Origin: Sinohyriopsis cumingii
Taxonomy: Eukaryota > Mollusca > Bivalvia > Unionida > Unionidae
DNA: 64,000 nucleotides
Assembly: GCA_028554795.2 (NCBI GenBank)
Contig: CM068838.1
Location: forward strand, 124,441,928 to 124,505,927
Direction: 5' to 3'
Part shown: positions 8,988 through 18,468 of the stretch, one piece after another
Numbering within the stretch: the first letter of the stretch is position 1
How the letters are laid out: each line of letters starts with the position of its first letter
Notes under the pieces: generated by a model
The model's input: only the letters and a program-made list of their open reading frames with translations
The model's database searches: none
Told to the model about the DNA's origin: nothing
Position numbers and translations under genes: made by a program

Positions 8988-9003
8988 TTTTTGTGTTTGT
9001 GTG

Positions 9004-9627
9004 TTAATAAGGTACCCACTCTTGGAAGATGCTACTGTTTTTTTCTTGGGGTACTTTCTTGGATTGCAATGCTTTGCGTGTGCGACCGGCAATAGGTGTT
9101 GAAGAGGAGGATGTCTGAGCGGGGGATATCGGTTCTTGTTTCACTTCTGTCTTCACTTCTGTCTTCACTTTCTTTTTCTCTTGTGATGAAGAAGGGGTGG
9201 TCATCATCTTTTTAATCCATCCAATTCTGGAGGTAGGTGGTGTTGTTAACTTGCGTACTTTTTCTGGTGGAGTTTGAAACCCTTCTTCTTCTTCTCCTTT
9301 TTCTGTCTTGGTCACTGGTAGTGGTGGTACTGGTGATGGTGCTGGACTTTTCATCATGGTCTTAAAATCTTTCAGAGTGGGTAGAGCTGTTTCGTTTAAA
9401 GCTTTCTGGTGAAAGAGTTGCATTCGTTGTAAGAGTTGACCGTACTTTTGCGATTTTTCTGTTTCGGACAAATCTTGGCGATGCATCAAGGACTGCAATT
9501 CGTGTTGTAACTGGGACATCTCGCTCAAATGGGGATTGGGAGGTAAATGCGGGGTGCGTTGTTCTTGCCAACGATGGTGTTCCATCCATCGTTTGTAAGG
9601 CACTAAACCTAGTTTTCGTCCTTCCAT
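9004..9627 (-). CDS. Conserved Polinton protein with N-terminal LVPYKRW motif
   Basis: 207 residues. The N-terminal third is helical, with LGLVPYKRWMEH, PNPHLSEMSQL and LSETEKSQKYGQLLQRMQ. I recognise this layout from Polinton-like elements, where it precedes the integrase. The remainder is low-complexity: Pro/Ser-rich, an EKGEEEE stretch, and a VKTEVKTEVKQEP repeat ending in EWVPY. A GATAAAAAGG box lies about 45 nt upstream. Function unknown; perhaps a virion scaffold or DNA-associated protein. One open frame. Confidence 0.6.
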   Translation of the reverse strand: MEGRKLGLVPYKRWMEHHRWQEQRTPHLPPNPHLSEMSQLQHELQSLMHRQDLSETEKSQKYGQLLQRMQLFHQKALNETALPTLKDFKTMMKSPAPSPVPPLPVTKTEKGEEEEGFQTPPEKVRKLTTPPTSRIGWIKKMMTTPSSSQEKKKVKTEVKTEVKQEPISPAQTSSSSTPIAGRTRKALQSKKVPQEKNSSIFQEWVPY

Positions 9628-9676
9628 GGGGTTGTCAGGGGTCGATTCTGAGATCTTGGGACTTCAGAGGGCCTTT

Positions 9677-10081
9677 TTATCTTGCTCCCACCAGTCCTCC
9701 CAACATGGTTCCCAAGACTCCTTTCAGTAAGGGGCCTAACAAGAGGGGTAAAATGCCTCCACGTTGGACCAACATCTTCTTCTTTTGACGAATGGGAATT
9801 TTCTTTTGAACCATTTGGCGAAGAACGTGACGATGTTTGCCTAAGCATTGTTTCTGGTGTTTGGACAAAGGGATCGTGCCTTTCAAGACGTTCAAACAGC
9901 ATTCGCACACGGTATCGATGACCTCTTTGGAGGCTGATTGAATGAGTTTTTTTCGTAGAGGTGGAGAAGCTTTGGACAGGACAGGTAACATGTCCCCATG
10001 TTTGACTAAACGAGGAGGCAGTCCTTTTCTTTTCTTTCCTTGGGGTTGTTTAGAAGAGGGATGTTTTCTGGAGGGTGACAT
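9677..10081 (-). CDS. Basic protein with Gly-Leu-rich C-terminus, Polinton core family
   Basis: 134 residues. A Lys/Arg-rich N-terminus (SRKHPSSKQPQGKKRKG) leads to a helical middle (SASKEVIDTVCECCLNVLKG, RQKKKMLVQRGG) and a hydrophobic end (LLLGPLLKGVLGTMLGGLVGA). This family is common in Polintons and adintoviruses, usually near the ATPase; the end could insert in membrane or pack in the virion. It aligns with the protein at 10530-11082 over the central 70 residues. TATAAAAAAGG lies at 10132-10142, about 50 nt above the ATG. It looks whole. Confidence 0.65.
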   Translation of the reverse strand: MSPSRKHPSSKQPQGKKRKGLPPRLVKHGDMLPVLSKASPPLRKKLIQSASKEVIDTVCECCLNVLKGTIPLSKHQKQCLGKHRHVLRQMVQKKIPIRQKKKMLVQRGGILPLLLGPLLKGVLGTMLGGLVGAR

Positions 10082-10130
10082 CTTTGAGTCTTCAGCACCA
10101 AAAACACTGATACCCCGACTTGGTCACAGG

Positions 10131-10142
10131 CCTTTTTTATAC
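10131..10142 (-). promoter_or_regulatory. TATA box of the basic core-protein gene
   Basis: TATAAAAAAGG on the minus strand, about 50 nt above the ATG at 10081. Similar boxes sit at 11119-11128 (before 11082) and 11925-11934 (before the ATPase), so neighbouring genes appear to have their own promoters. Confidence 0.55.
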
Positions 10143-10484
10143 TGGAACGCGTCGCCACTGATTGTCTTTACGTCGTATCAATTTGAGGACAGGCATGACA
10201 CGTCGTGCAGGGGTACGCAACGGACTAAATCGAGCCAGTTCTTGCTTGGACAAATCCAGTAAACTTTGTAACATGCCCGATCTTTCTTGGACTTTGATTT
10301 TGGAAGAAGGTACTTTGTGAGCAGCAGCCACTGCCACTAAATTGAAGGGTCCTGCCACTGGGGAAGTTCTTGGGGTCATCAACGGAGAAGTTCTTGGTGT
10401 GATCAACGTCTCCAAGTACTCTTCAGTTCTTGGTGTCATCAACGGAGAAGTGGATGAACGTGAGGCTGCCGGAGACGCGGTCAC
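10137..10484 (-). CDS. Ser/Thr-Pro-rich protein with TPRTSP repeats
   Basis: 115 residues in the frame shown; no clear ATG marks the start, since the frame opens on GTG and extends a little upstream. It has four copies of a TPRT motif (PLMTPRTEE, ITPRTSP, LMTPRTSPVAG), which are possible proline-directed kinase sites. The phrase RTSPVAG also occurs in the Lys-rich neighbour, hinting at shared origin. The C-terminus is basic. Function unknown. Confidence 0.45.
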   Translation of the reverse strand: MTASPAASRSSTSPLMTPRTEEYLETLITPRTSPLMTPRTSPVAGPFNLVAVAAAHKVPSSKIKVQERSGMLQSLLDLSKQELARFSPLRTPARRVMPVLKLIRRKDNQWRRVPV

Positions 10485-10529
10485 CGCCGTGGCAGGTCGT
10501 GGTTTGCGAGCGTAAGGTTGCGTCCTGGC

Positions 10530-11082
10530 CTAAGTGCCTCTCTTGCGACTAGTTTTCTTCTGTGGGCTTTTCTTTTTCTGGGGACTTTTTCTCTGTTTCT
10601 TTTTCTGGGGGCTTCTTTTCTTTTTCCGGGGTGGTGTTTGGTAAGAGGAGTGTCCCGCCACTGGAGAAGTTCTCCTTGGGGACCTGGTCTTTTTCTTCTT
10701 CTTGGAGCTTCGTTTGACTTTTTTCTTGGGGATAAGTTTGGGGGCATTAGGATCCCATCTTAAGAGAGAGCGAATGATGACCCCTCCTAGAGTACCGCTC
10801 CCTCCAGGTTTCAAAATGATTTGTTTTTTGGTTTGAGTGTCGATGCGGGGATCGGCCAGTTGGGTCAAAGCGACTTTGTTTCGATCAAAAAAGGGTTTGG
10901 TTTGATGAGGAATCTGAATGATTCCTTGGAGTAATTGACGTGCCGTCACCGTGAACCATCGTAAGACTTCTTTGAGACTAGCTTCTAAGACACGAGCTCG
11001 TGTTTGTGGATTTTTTTTCTCGACTGATGCCATACAAGGCACGAATCAATTTGACGGGAAGATGCGACTGAAGGGACGTCAT
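10530..11082 (-). CDS. Lys-rich DNA-binding-type protein, paralog of the 9677-10081 protein (broken)
   Basis: A central block (LKEVLRWFTVTARQLLQGII, TQTKKQIILKPGG) aligns with the same block of the neighbour at 9677-10081. Instead of a hydrophobic end it carries a long tail of Lys/Arg/Ser/Pro with RSPQKKK, KSPQKKK and SPRRTSP repeats, like histone H1 tails or protamines. A role in packing the element's DNA is likely but inferred. The first ATG below a CTATAAAAAC box (11119-11128) is at 11082. It is interrupted about once. Confidence 0.55.
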
Positions 11083-11890
11083 GTTCAAACTGTGTGTGAG
11101 ACAGACGAAAAGGGTCTGAGGTTTTTATAGATTTTTTTGTGGAGTGAAATGCAGTCGAGGACGGAGACGTGTACAGGACAGGCCCTCCGTCTTGGCACCA
11201 GTGGTGAAACAAGTGGGTACGAAATCGCAAATCATCGGGGGTCGTAGGTTTCAAATCGACTAGTAAATAGGCGTGTGGAGTTTGAGTGGCATCGTCGTAC
11301 GCCTGAGTCAGCCAAGGCGTTCCTAACTGTTTGGCTAAGACTTGCACTTGCGATTTATCTCGAGGGCTTTTAAACAAGACCACGTAATGCGCATTGAGAC
11401 TGATGGTGCGATGGGCTTTACTTTGTTGAAACAAATTTTGGGTGATGTAAACGACACTGGCATTACGGTGATGCCCTTTGCGCGTGAACCACAGTTTAAT
11501 TTCTTCTTCGTCTTCTCCTAACATGTCGTCAAAAATGACCAAATGGGTTTGACGGGAGTCAGAGACGATGCCGTCGTCTTCTTTAGGAATGCCTTCCACA
11601 AACACGATGGAATCGCCTTGACTTTCTAGCAAGAGGCTGTACGCCGATTGCCACTCTTTGTAACACCACACGATCCGCTGAGGTGGCCGATCGATCAAAT
11701 GATGTTTATGTTCGATCAAACGTTTGACGAATTCGGTTTTGCCTGAACCGCTAGGTTCGGCAATGAGCATGTTAAAGGGATGACGAAGATACAAAGCCTC
11801 CCAACTGGCACGATCTAAGTGTTCGTCGATGACTTTGACAGTAGAGGAAGAGGGAGCAGAGACAGCAGAGCTAGCGATAGTGTTAGGAAT
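10985..11890 (-). CDS. FtsK/HerA-type packaging ATPase (Polinton ATP)
   Basis: A P-loop ATPase of the A32/FtsK-HerA group that pumps DNA into capsids. It has the Walker A motif AEPSGSGKTEF, Walker B HLVIFDDML, and downstream VVYITQNLFQQ, all in the expected order and spacing. The conserved part spans about 200 codons. The C-terminal tail overlaps the start of the next gene, so the functional end may be nearer 11100. The start is unresolved: the frame stays open upstream of 11794 toward the GTATATAAAC box at 11925-11934. Confidence 0.85.
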   Translation of the reverse strand: MPNTIASSAVSAPSSSTVKVIDEHLDRASWEALYLRHPFNMLIAEPSGSGKTEFVKRLIEHKHHLIDRPPQRIVWCYKEWQSAYSLLLESQGDSIVFVEGIPKEDDGIVSDSRQTHLVIFDDMLGEDEEEIKLWFTRKGHHRNASVVYITQNLFQQSKAHRTISLNAHYVVLFKSPRDKSQVQVLAKQLGTPWLTQAYDDATQTPHAYLLVDLKPTTPDDLRFRTHLFHHWCQDGGPVLYTSPSSTAFHSTKKSIKTSDPFRLSHTQFEHDVPSVASSRQIDSCLVWHQSRKKIHKHELVS

Positions 11891-11924
11891 GTCACTTGTG
11901 ACACGAAAACAAACAAGACGAGAG

Positions 11925-11934
11925 TTTATATACT
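11925..11934 (-). promoter_or_regulatory. TATA box of the packaging ATPase gene
   Basis: GTATATAAAC on the minus strand. It lies immediately beyond the polyadenylation signal of the next upstream gene (11950-11955), so the two transcription units abut. Confidence 0.5.
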
Positions 11935-11949
11935 TTTTTTCAGAACACG

Positions 11950-11955
11950 TTTATT
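11950..11955 (-). terminator. Polyadenylation signal of the F-box-like/IAP gene block
   Basis: AATAAA on the minus strand just past the stop at 11963. It is placed to end transcripts from the host-interaction genes upstream, with no histone-type hairpin nearby. Confidence 0.5.
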
Positions 11956-11962
11956 GAATGTT

Positions 11963-12346
11963 TTAAACATGAATACGAAAGACAAATATGCATAGAAGCC
12001 AAAGGTTTAAGTACAAGGATAAAAGGCACATGATAACCATTAACGTGGAATAAAAACAAGTGTCTGTACAACATGTTTTGGGTAATGTTCTGACCAGTTC
12101 TATAGGGGGTAAGGTCACACAAGTGTCCTCCCGAAAGGGTCTTTCAGGTCTGTCCACGACAGTCCTGTCCTGGGTGACGAGTTCTTCTGGCACCGTCACT
12201 AACACAGGTTGAAAAGTAACTTTTTTCTTTGGACGTTGAAAGGAAGGATCACAACTCTCGAGCATACTGGGCCACTTCTTGGGTCCAAGCCTCAAAATCC
12301 CATTTTTTCCGGTCGCGGACATCTGTCCAATGGGGGTGTAAGTCAC
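11963..12346 (-). CDS. Small protein with C-terminal membrane segment
   Basis: 127-codon frame whose first codon is GTG; ATGs occur at residues 9 and 27. The middle is polar (KKKVTFQPVLVTVPEELVTQ). The end is one hydrophobic segment (LMVIMCLLSLYLNLWLLCIF), as in tail-anchored proteins. It lies between the F-box-like relic and the ATPase and may be a part of that relic rather than a separate gene. Function unknown. Confidence 0.35.
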   Translation of the reverse strand: MTYTPIGQMSATGKNGILRLGPKKWPSMLESCDPSFQRPKKKVTFQPVLVTVPEELVTQDRTVVDRPERPFREDTCVTLPPIELVRTLPKTCCTDTCFYSTLMVIMCLLSLYLNLWLLCIFVFRIHV

Positions 12347-12382
12347 AAGCTACACACACATCGTCATACACGTCTTGGGTAG

Positions 12383-12714
12383 CTAAAAGTTGACGAATCT
12401 TTTTTCCCGTAGAGGTCGAGAAGTATCCAGATGAAAACGTAAGGTTTTGAGCAAAAAGAGTCTCTCGTGAACATTTAAAGGCACCACTTTCATGTTGAAT
12501 GGGGTGGTAAATACTGATCGTAAAGAGTCCACAAAGAATCGGCTGGCAAACGAAATCCCAGAAAACAAGTCACTAAGACACACACCACTTGTCGACCCAA
12601 ATTGAATGGATACAGTTCTTGTAATAATCGATGGTAATGATCCACGGTTTGAATATGGTCATTGAGTTCCTTCCACGGAATGTGATGGATTACATGTGAT
12701 AAAAGTCGTGGCAT
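12383..12714 (-). pseudogene. Relic of a third F-box-like paralog
   Basis: A short region whose text (VIHHIPWKELNDH, YHRLLQELYPF) parallels the middle of the two intact neighbours (VLHRIPQEELTNYQHLVHNV in the nearest). It lacks their N-terminal F-box-like block. CTATAAAAACAG lies just above the ATG at 12714. It is interrupted and divergent, so it is probably a decayed tandem copy. Confidence 0.4.
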
Positions 12715-13133
12715 GGCAGCCTGTTTTTATAGTGTCTTTGTTTCGAAAAGAATTTAAATGTTGCATACTGTAACCGAAACGTCAGAGATCGTTTAGAAGT
12801 TTCCTCTTCCACTAAGTAGATTCCACGTAAAATATGTCGGTAATCCTTTACCTTGTCTTCCTCAATGTGTTGTACTAGGTGAATCTCGAAGTAACCAAAA
12901 TGATCAACACGTCGATCATCGGGTGCCTGGAAGTATTGAACAAGGTCTGGCCACTGAAACAATTTCTGACGAATCAGTTCTTTTATACCATTCAGGTACC
13001 AGTGGTTAAAAATCTGGCGACGTAACGGATGCAACTGTTCTTTACGTTTGACTTGTATTTTGACCAGCTCTCGGTAAATGCGTTCTCTGAACTCCACAGG
13101 TAAAGCACGAATATTCTCTAGCAAAGTATCCAT
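12690..13133 (-). CDS. F-box-like protein, tandem copy 1
   Basis: 147 residues. The N-terminus (NIRALPVEFRERIYREL) has the LPxE...I..L pattern of an F-box helix, followed by VKIQVKRKEQLHPLRR. The rest is a family-specific domain with VEEETSKRSLTFRLQYATFKF near the end. F-box proteins join substrates to SCF ubiquitin ligases, so this could redirect host protein turnover; without an alignment the F-box call is tentative. The N-terminal 33 residues are nearly identical to the next gene, with much lower identity afterwards. Confidence 0.6.
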   Translation of the reverse strand: MDTLLENIRALPVEFRERIYRELVKIQVKRKEQLHPLRRQIFNHWYLNGIKELIRQKLFQWPDLVQYFQAPDDRRVDHFGYFEIHLVQHIEEDKVKDYRHILRGIYLVEEETSKRSLTFRLQYATFKFFSKQRHYKNRLPCHDFYHM

Positions 13134-13145
13134 GAATAGGTCATA

Positions 13146-13601
13146 CTAAATCCTCTTTTGTCTGACAGAAGAAATGTACCGTTTGCACAGACGTGGTTTT
13201 ACTTCAGTGCCAAATTTAAATCGTTTAGTCACTAATTTACACATTACAATTCGTTCAGAAGTTTCCTCTTTCACTAAGTTGACATTGTGTACAAGATGTT
13301 GGTAATTCGTTAACTCTTCCTGTGGAATTCGATGCAGTACGTTTACAATGTAGTAGATAGAATCATCAATAACAAACCAATCCTTTTTAAAACTAGGGGA
13401 TCGTTGATCAATGTCTGTCCAATGGAACACTTTCAACTGAATCAGTCCTTGTATAGCATTCAGGTACCAGTGGTTCAAACACCGGTGACGTAACGGATGA
13501 AATTGTTCTTTACGTTTGACTTGTATTTTGACCAGCTCTCGGTAAATCCTTTCTCTCAACTCCACAGGCAAAGCACGAATGTTCTCTTGTAAAGTATCCA
13601 T
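13146..13601 (-). CDS. F-box-like protein, tandem copy 2
   Basis: 151 residues. It begins NIRALPVELRERIYRELVKI, nearly the same as copy 1, then diverges (HWYLNAIQGLIQ, VLHRIPQEELTNYQHL, VKEETSERIVMCKLVTKRF). The gene spacing and the sequence just before each ATG are also similar, so the pair arose by tandem duplication within the element. One open frame. The most likely role is host interaction through ubiquitin ligases; this is inference from the N-terminal motif. Confidence 0.6.
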   Translation of the reverse strand: MDTLQENIRALPVELRERIYRELVKIQVKRKEQFHPLRHRCLNHWYLNAIQGLIQLKVFHWTDIDQRSPSFKKDWFVIDDSIYYIVNVLHRIPQEELTNYQHLVHNVNLVKEETSERIVMCKLVTKRFKFGTEVKPRLCKRYISSVRQKRI

Positions 13602-13623
13602 AAACAGGTTATGGTAAGTTACT

Positions 13624-14367
13624 TCAATGTCTCGGTCCCACTAAGGGTAAGTAATGACAATTCGGTGACCATCGAGCATGTTCTACGTAGGCCGAATCTT
13701 GCGGTTCCCAGTGGTGAAGTGACACACCGCAACTGAAGCACTTGACTTTATCTCCTTCGCCCAAGTAGAACAATCCGGCTCTGGCTAATTCTTCGGGGGT
13801 CGGTCCTCCCAGATACTTAGGCCATTTTCCTATGAACGATTGAAGACGATTTTCAAAGTCGCAGTATTCCGACAAACGCACAGGAAACGAATATTCGTCT
13901 TTCACAGGTTCGTTTCGATGAGGGTTGGGTGACATGAACAGGAGTTTGCCCAGGGCTGGATGACATCCGTAGGGAGGTAAACGTGAAGGTCGACATTCCC
14001 CTTTAAAACGAAACCCAGTAAAATGTCCAAGAGGACGAGTGGCATCGCGTTCGCATCCCTCAGGTTTGACACGCACAGCATCACTTTCCATGATAGGGGT
14101 AGTGAGAACAAAGTTCCCATGATGCTTTACGGCATCGCTAAGGTCACAACGTACAGCATCGTACCCATCGCAAGGCTCACAATCGCACTCGTCTGCAACC
14201 TCCGTTACGCAATTACAATGGTAACCACATGGACAATCGCAGTTTCCTTCCGGACATTTTCCGTCGCAATGCCTGGGTCTTATCCATCCAGTATTAGTCA
14301 CACTAGAGGAAGATACAACTTTTTTACACTCCCCAAACTGAAACGATGTCTCTTTCAAAGTATTCAT
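13624..14367 (-). CDS. Single-BIR inhibitor-of-apoptosis protein
   Basis: 247 residues in one open frame. The C-terminal 80 residues are a BIR zinc domain: RLQSFIGKWPKYLGG, then LARAGLFYLGEGDKVKCFSC, HHWEPQDSAYVEHARWSPNC. The zinc ligands are about Cys210, Cys213, His230 and Cys237. No RING or CARD follows. Residues 33-66 form a cysteine cluster (CDGKCPEGNCDCPCGYHC) of unknown fold. BIR proteins bind caspases or their antagonists, so an anti-death role in infected cells is likely. A strong TATATAAAAGG (14421-14431) lies about 55 nt upstream, inside the polymerase 3' end. Confidence 0.85.
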   Translation of the reverse strand: MNTLKETSFQFGECKKVVSSSSVTNTGWIRPRHCDGKCPEGNCDCPCGYHCNCVTEVADECDCEPCDGYDAVRCDLSDAVKHHGNFVLTTPIMESDAVRVKPEGCERDATRPLGHFTGFRFKGECRPSRLPPYGCHPALGKLLFMSPNPHRNEPVKDEYSFPVRLSEYCDFENRLQSFIGKWPKYLGGPTPEELARAGLFYLGEGDKVKCFSCGVSLHHWEPQDSAYVEHARWSPNCHYLPLVGPRH

Positions 14368-14389
14368 CTTGTTCGCTTGGTCTTGGTAG

Positions 14390-17300
14390 TCACAATGAAC
14401 TATCGATCTTGCCTAGGGTTCCTTTTATATACAGACCAATACCAACGTGTCCATACGGTAAGGTGAAATGATTGGGAAGTCGCACTCGCTTCTGGTACAC
14501 AATTTGATAGACTTTTTCCAAGGGTCGACTGACGATGTGGTGAGTAGGTAAACGTACAACCTTGTTCGGTTGATAGGTGGTCACTTTAAAGTTTCCATCC
14601 TCTCCCGATTGCAAGGCTTCTTTCAGTACCCCAAAGTTGACCATTCGACTGGTACGATAATTCAGAGTCAATCCTTTCACTTTGCACTGCGTGTGCACTT
14701 CTCCTTGTTTGTCCCGGTATTCGTAACCGTAATTCTTAGGACCGCCACTGGCGAAACTTAGAATCTTGTCGTCGGGATGCTCGTCTGTCCAGGCTCCTAA
14801 ACGGTCTCCTTCGATGTCAGGCTGCTGTTGACTCGGGTGATGGATGTAAATGCAACTGTCCGTGTCAAAGTACAGGACGCGTTCCCCTAACAGTTCTAAA
14901 GCTTCGTGCAATTTTAAGCGAGCATGAGCTGTCACGTAAGCTGCAATGATGACATTTCCAAAAGGGTCGTCTTGTACAAAGTCCAGATCTTCTTCGTAAT
15001 TGACCAAGATCAAATCCTCGCGAACGACGTCCACGTGTTTCATGTATTTGGTTTTGTCGTGAATCATCTGGAAGTAGCGGAAAGGTTCGGTCAAATACTC
15101 CATCTTGGGTAAACATGGTCGTTGTGCCATTTTACCCCACAAGCAATTTAACATCACTTTGGCAAACGATCGCCTGCCTTCGTTTTTCTCGATGTGGTCT
15201 AAAGAGATGCCTTCTTGTTCATAGTATTTCTCTTTGAATTTTATTTGGTCTTCGGGAGTGTGACACCAGGAAGGATAGCCGCTGGCTTCTTTGCTTCAGT
15301 TTCAAAAAGACATCCACGTAGTCAGCGAAAATGCCTTTCTGCGTGGGGTCACCCTTGTGGTATTATTGTTTCTTGGGAAAGTGGCAAATTGCGTACACTT
15401 CTAACAGTTGGTATCCCATGTCCAGAGCTTTGAACAATTCTACGCTGACCCAGGTTCCCGTCAAGGCCCGTTCTTCCTGGGTGTGCTGACAAGGCTGATC
15501 TTGGTTGCACGTTTCGGCACAAGTACGACACAAAGGAAACATCAGTTTGCCTTGGCAATGGTGAGGTAACACAGGATGGTACAAGTCCGTGGGAGGCAAA
15601 ACTTTACACTTGATCAGACCTTCGTATTGTCGAATGTTTTTCAGGTCAATGTGTTCCGTCAACAATTGTGGGTGCCCTGCAGGAAAGCGACAATATTTGC
15701 ACACGTAGGGATACAGCGAACACACGTCCAAGTATTTCATTTCTTCTCCTTTCTCTTCGTCGGCTTGGTACAGAAAACAGGTGGCATTGGCTCTTTCTCC
15801 GTACAAACTATCCCTCGGTTTCAGCGGGTCCATGAACTGGTAACTTTCCACGAGGCATTTAAACTCGGGATCGGTTTTCAAACGGTGATCGTACTCGTGT
15901 TCCCACATTTCCACCACTTGGTATCCTTCCTGTTCTAACTGTAGGCGTCGCTGACAAGTGGCCTGGTACAAGTCTTCCATGGTTCGTTGTAAAAACTGAT
16001 TTTTAGTGTCACGATCAGGGTAACAGACGGGACATCCGTGAAATAAGCAACCGTTAAACTCGTACACGATCTTGGGGTTTTCTAAGTCCCAACCATCGAC
16101 CGAATGCGTTCCGATGCTCTTTTCGCCTCCTCCGTTGCGGGCATGCTGAATCCATTTGTCTTCCTTGTCGCACAAGTAACGTAACCAGCGTGGGGCTTTG
16201 ACCGAGTATTGACGTTTGACATAGTGGGTCGTTTGAGGACTGATGATAGCCACGGTCTTTTGAGGCATGAATCGTTGCCGGTACACTAAGGAACACGCTT
16301 TGGCAATGGTGCAAACTTCTTTCAAAGGATCGACCCCTCCGTGTTCCATGAACAGTTCTCGAAATTTTCCACAGCATCGCCGTAAAAGGTCCACGTCGGA
16401 ACGACAATACTTTAGCATTTCTTCCTGAAAGTCGAAAGGGTCCGAGGCGTGAGCCTGGTACCAAGCATAGAAAGCTTCTCGTTGTTCGGTACGCATGTTG
16501 TCGGGGTCGTAATAGTGAGCCTCGGGTAAATGGGGTATAACGGCGTGTTGATTGGCTTCCGTATTGAAAAAGTGTGGAAAGTACCCTTTAGCCATTTCTG
16601 TCATTCCAGACGTTTTAGGCATTCGACTCAAAGGCATGGCCAAGTAACTCATCGAATCTTTAAACTGTACTTGTCCCACTTGCATGAAAATGATTTTGGC
16701 TCCGTTCGAAGTGACTTTAGGACGTTCGGTGCCTTGTTCCGTATAGTATCTCAAAAGAAACTGTCCATCGTATCCGAGAAATTGTGAGCCATCACTGTGG
16801 CATGACGATGACAATCTCCGTAACGTTCGATGTCCTCTTGGCTCCACGTCTTGTCGATGGGGTCTAAGACCCATTGGGCAAAATCGGCTAACGTGTTCGG
16901 TCCTCGAAAGATTTTTTCACGTCCTCCAGGAATCTTGCTGCAGTGAGGGCAATGACTGAAGATAGGTTCTTGAATGCACTTCTCGCACGCTCGATGAGCC
17001 ACGCAGAAATTAGGAATGTGAATACCGGTCTCTTGCATGCATTCGAAATCGAAAAAGATGAAATTGCCTTTCTTCTTGTGACCATCCTCTTTCTCTGGTG
17101 GGGGTTGGTATTTTTGCACGTAGCATTCGTGTTCCAAGTCCACGATGTGGTGACAAATGTGACATTTTTCTTTCCTGAACATACGTGTGCCTTGGCATTA
17201 TTGGTACGTAGGCCTTGTCCACACGTAGGACACAATCTCAGGAGTTGACAAGCACATTTCTGCTGTGAACCTTGCGTCTTCAGATGTTGTTGGTAACAGG

Positions 17301-18468
17301 CATGGCTGACAAACGTACGCAGACAAGCAGGACAATGTACTCTTTCTTGTCCTTCGCTCAGACAGGGTGGAGAGGTCAAACATCCTGTGCATTTCCATCC
17401 GCAATGTTTGGGTTGCTCTCGATTGTTATAGCCAAACTCGCATTTCTCACAGTAATAACTGTATCCTAGGAATCCGGGGATGGCGGTAATGGTATCAAAA
17501 TGGTCATCGTGATAATAGACATGAATGTATTTTCCGTCCTTAAAGTCTTTCCCGCGAAACAACAGAGGTCCGCGCACTTCTTGAGGGTGCACTTTCAAGG
17601 TGTAGAGTGAAGCTAGGGCATCTTGCAATTTTTGCATCTCAGAAATGCCACAGGGTGTGTCTTTGGACAGTCCGGCTTGTTGTAACAGGAGTTCTGCTTC
17701 ATTTCGTTGTTTGGCTCGGTCCGATTGTCGAATAGTTTTCCAGGCTGTTTTCCATTCTACCGTGTCGTTCTTGTTGGCATAGGTTCGTCCCACCACGATG
17801 GCACGGGCTAAACACATCTGGTCTTGAGGGTTGTTAATTCGGACGAGACTCTTTTTGGTGCTGCGAAGCTCGTTCACCAGTAACACCTTATTGCGTTGTC
17901 CGGTCCCTTGAGGAGGAGAGACGTGGGTCATGTCCAGTGTGGCTTTACCATCGGTGATGTCAAACTGGTCATTAGATTGTTGCACGTGTTGAATCTTGTC
18001 CATGACTTTGGAAGCAGTTAGTTCTGCGGGTCTGCTAAACTCGATCCAAACAGAGGATTTCAAACCGTCGTGTTGTATGGAAAGTCTCAAGCGATCGTCT
18101 TCTTTGGGTTGACATTGTCGCTTGAGTGCGGTGAGCAAAGAATCCCACACCCCAGTGATGAACCCTTCTGCTTTCTGTAACGGTACTTCAGCCTTGAAAT
18201 CTTTAAACTTCACCGTGTATTTGTAAGCCGTGGTTCTAAATTTTCTAGAGGAGCGCTTTTCCGTCTCTCGAATGGAATAGTACTTTTCGGGGTTGACTAA
18301 GGGTGGTGAACTTTGTTTAGAGGATTCGGATTCTGGTTCACTCATGTCCTTTTCAAAATCACTGACATGAATTTGTGCCAAGACTTCAACCCTGGTACGA
18401 GGCGATAGATCACGTTTCTGCCTCTTACTTTCTTCTTCTTTCTTCTCGAATGAATTGGATCGTTTCAT
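14390..18468 (-). pseudogene. Protein-primed type B DNA polymerase of Polinton (broken)
   Basis: The replicase of the element. In order: an N-terminal Lys/Ser-rich part; the region with QDQMCLARAIVVGRTYAN that I associate with Polinton polymerase N-termini; Cys/His clusters (YCEKCEFGY, CPTCGQGL); the exonuclease motif FIFFDFECMQETG; polymerase motif A (YLDVCSLYPY); motif B (LNCLWGKMAQR); and motif C (YFDTDSCIYIH). About 1,300 codons, normal for the family. It is interrupted about three times. CTATAAATTAG (about 18513-18523) lies about 50 nt above the ATG at 18468. The 3' end carries the promoter of the IAP gene. Confidence 0.92.
14421..14431 (-). promoter_or_regulatory. TATA box of the IAP gene
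   Basis: TATATAAAAGG on the minus strand, 54 nt above the IAP ATG and just inside the polymerase coding end. This layout implies separate transcription of the IAP gene. Confidence 0.65.
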
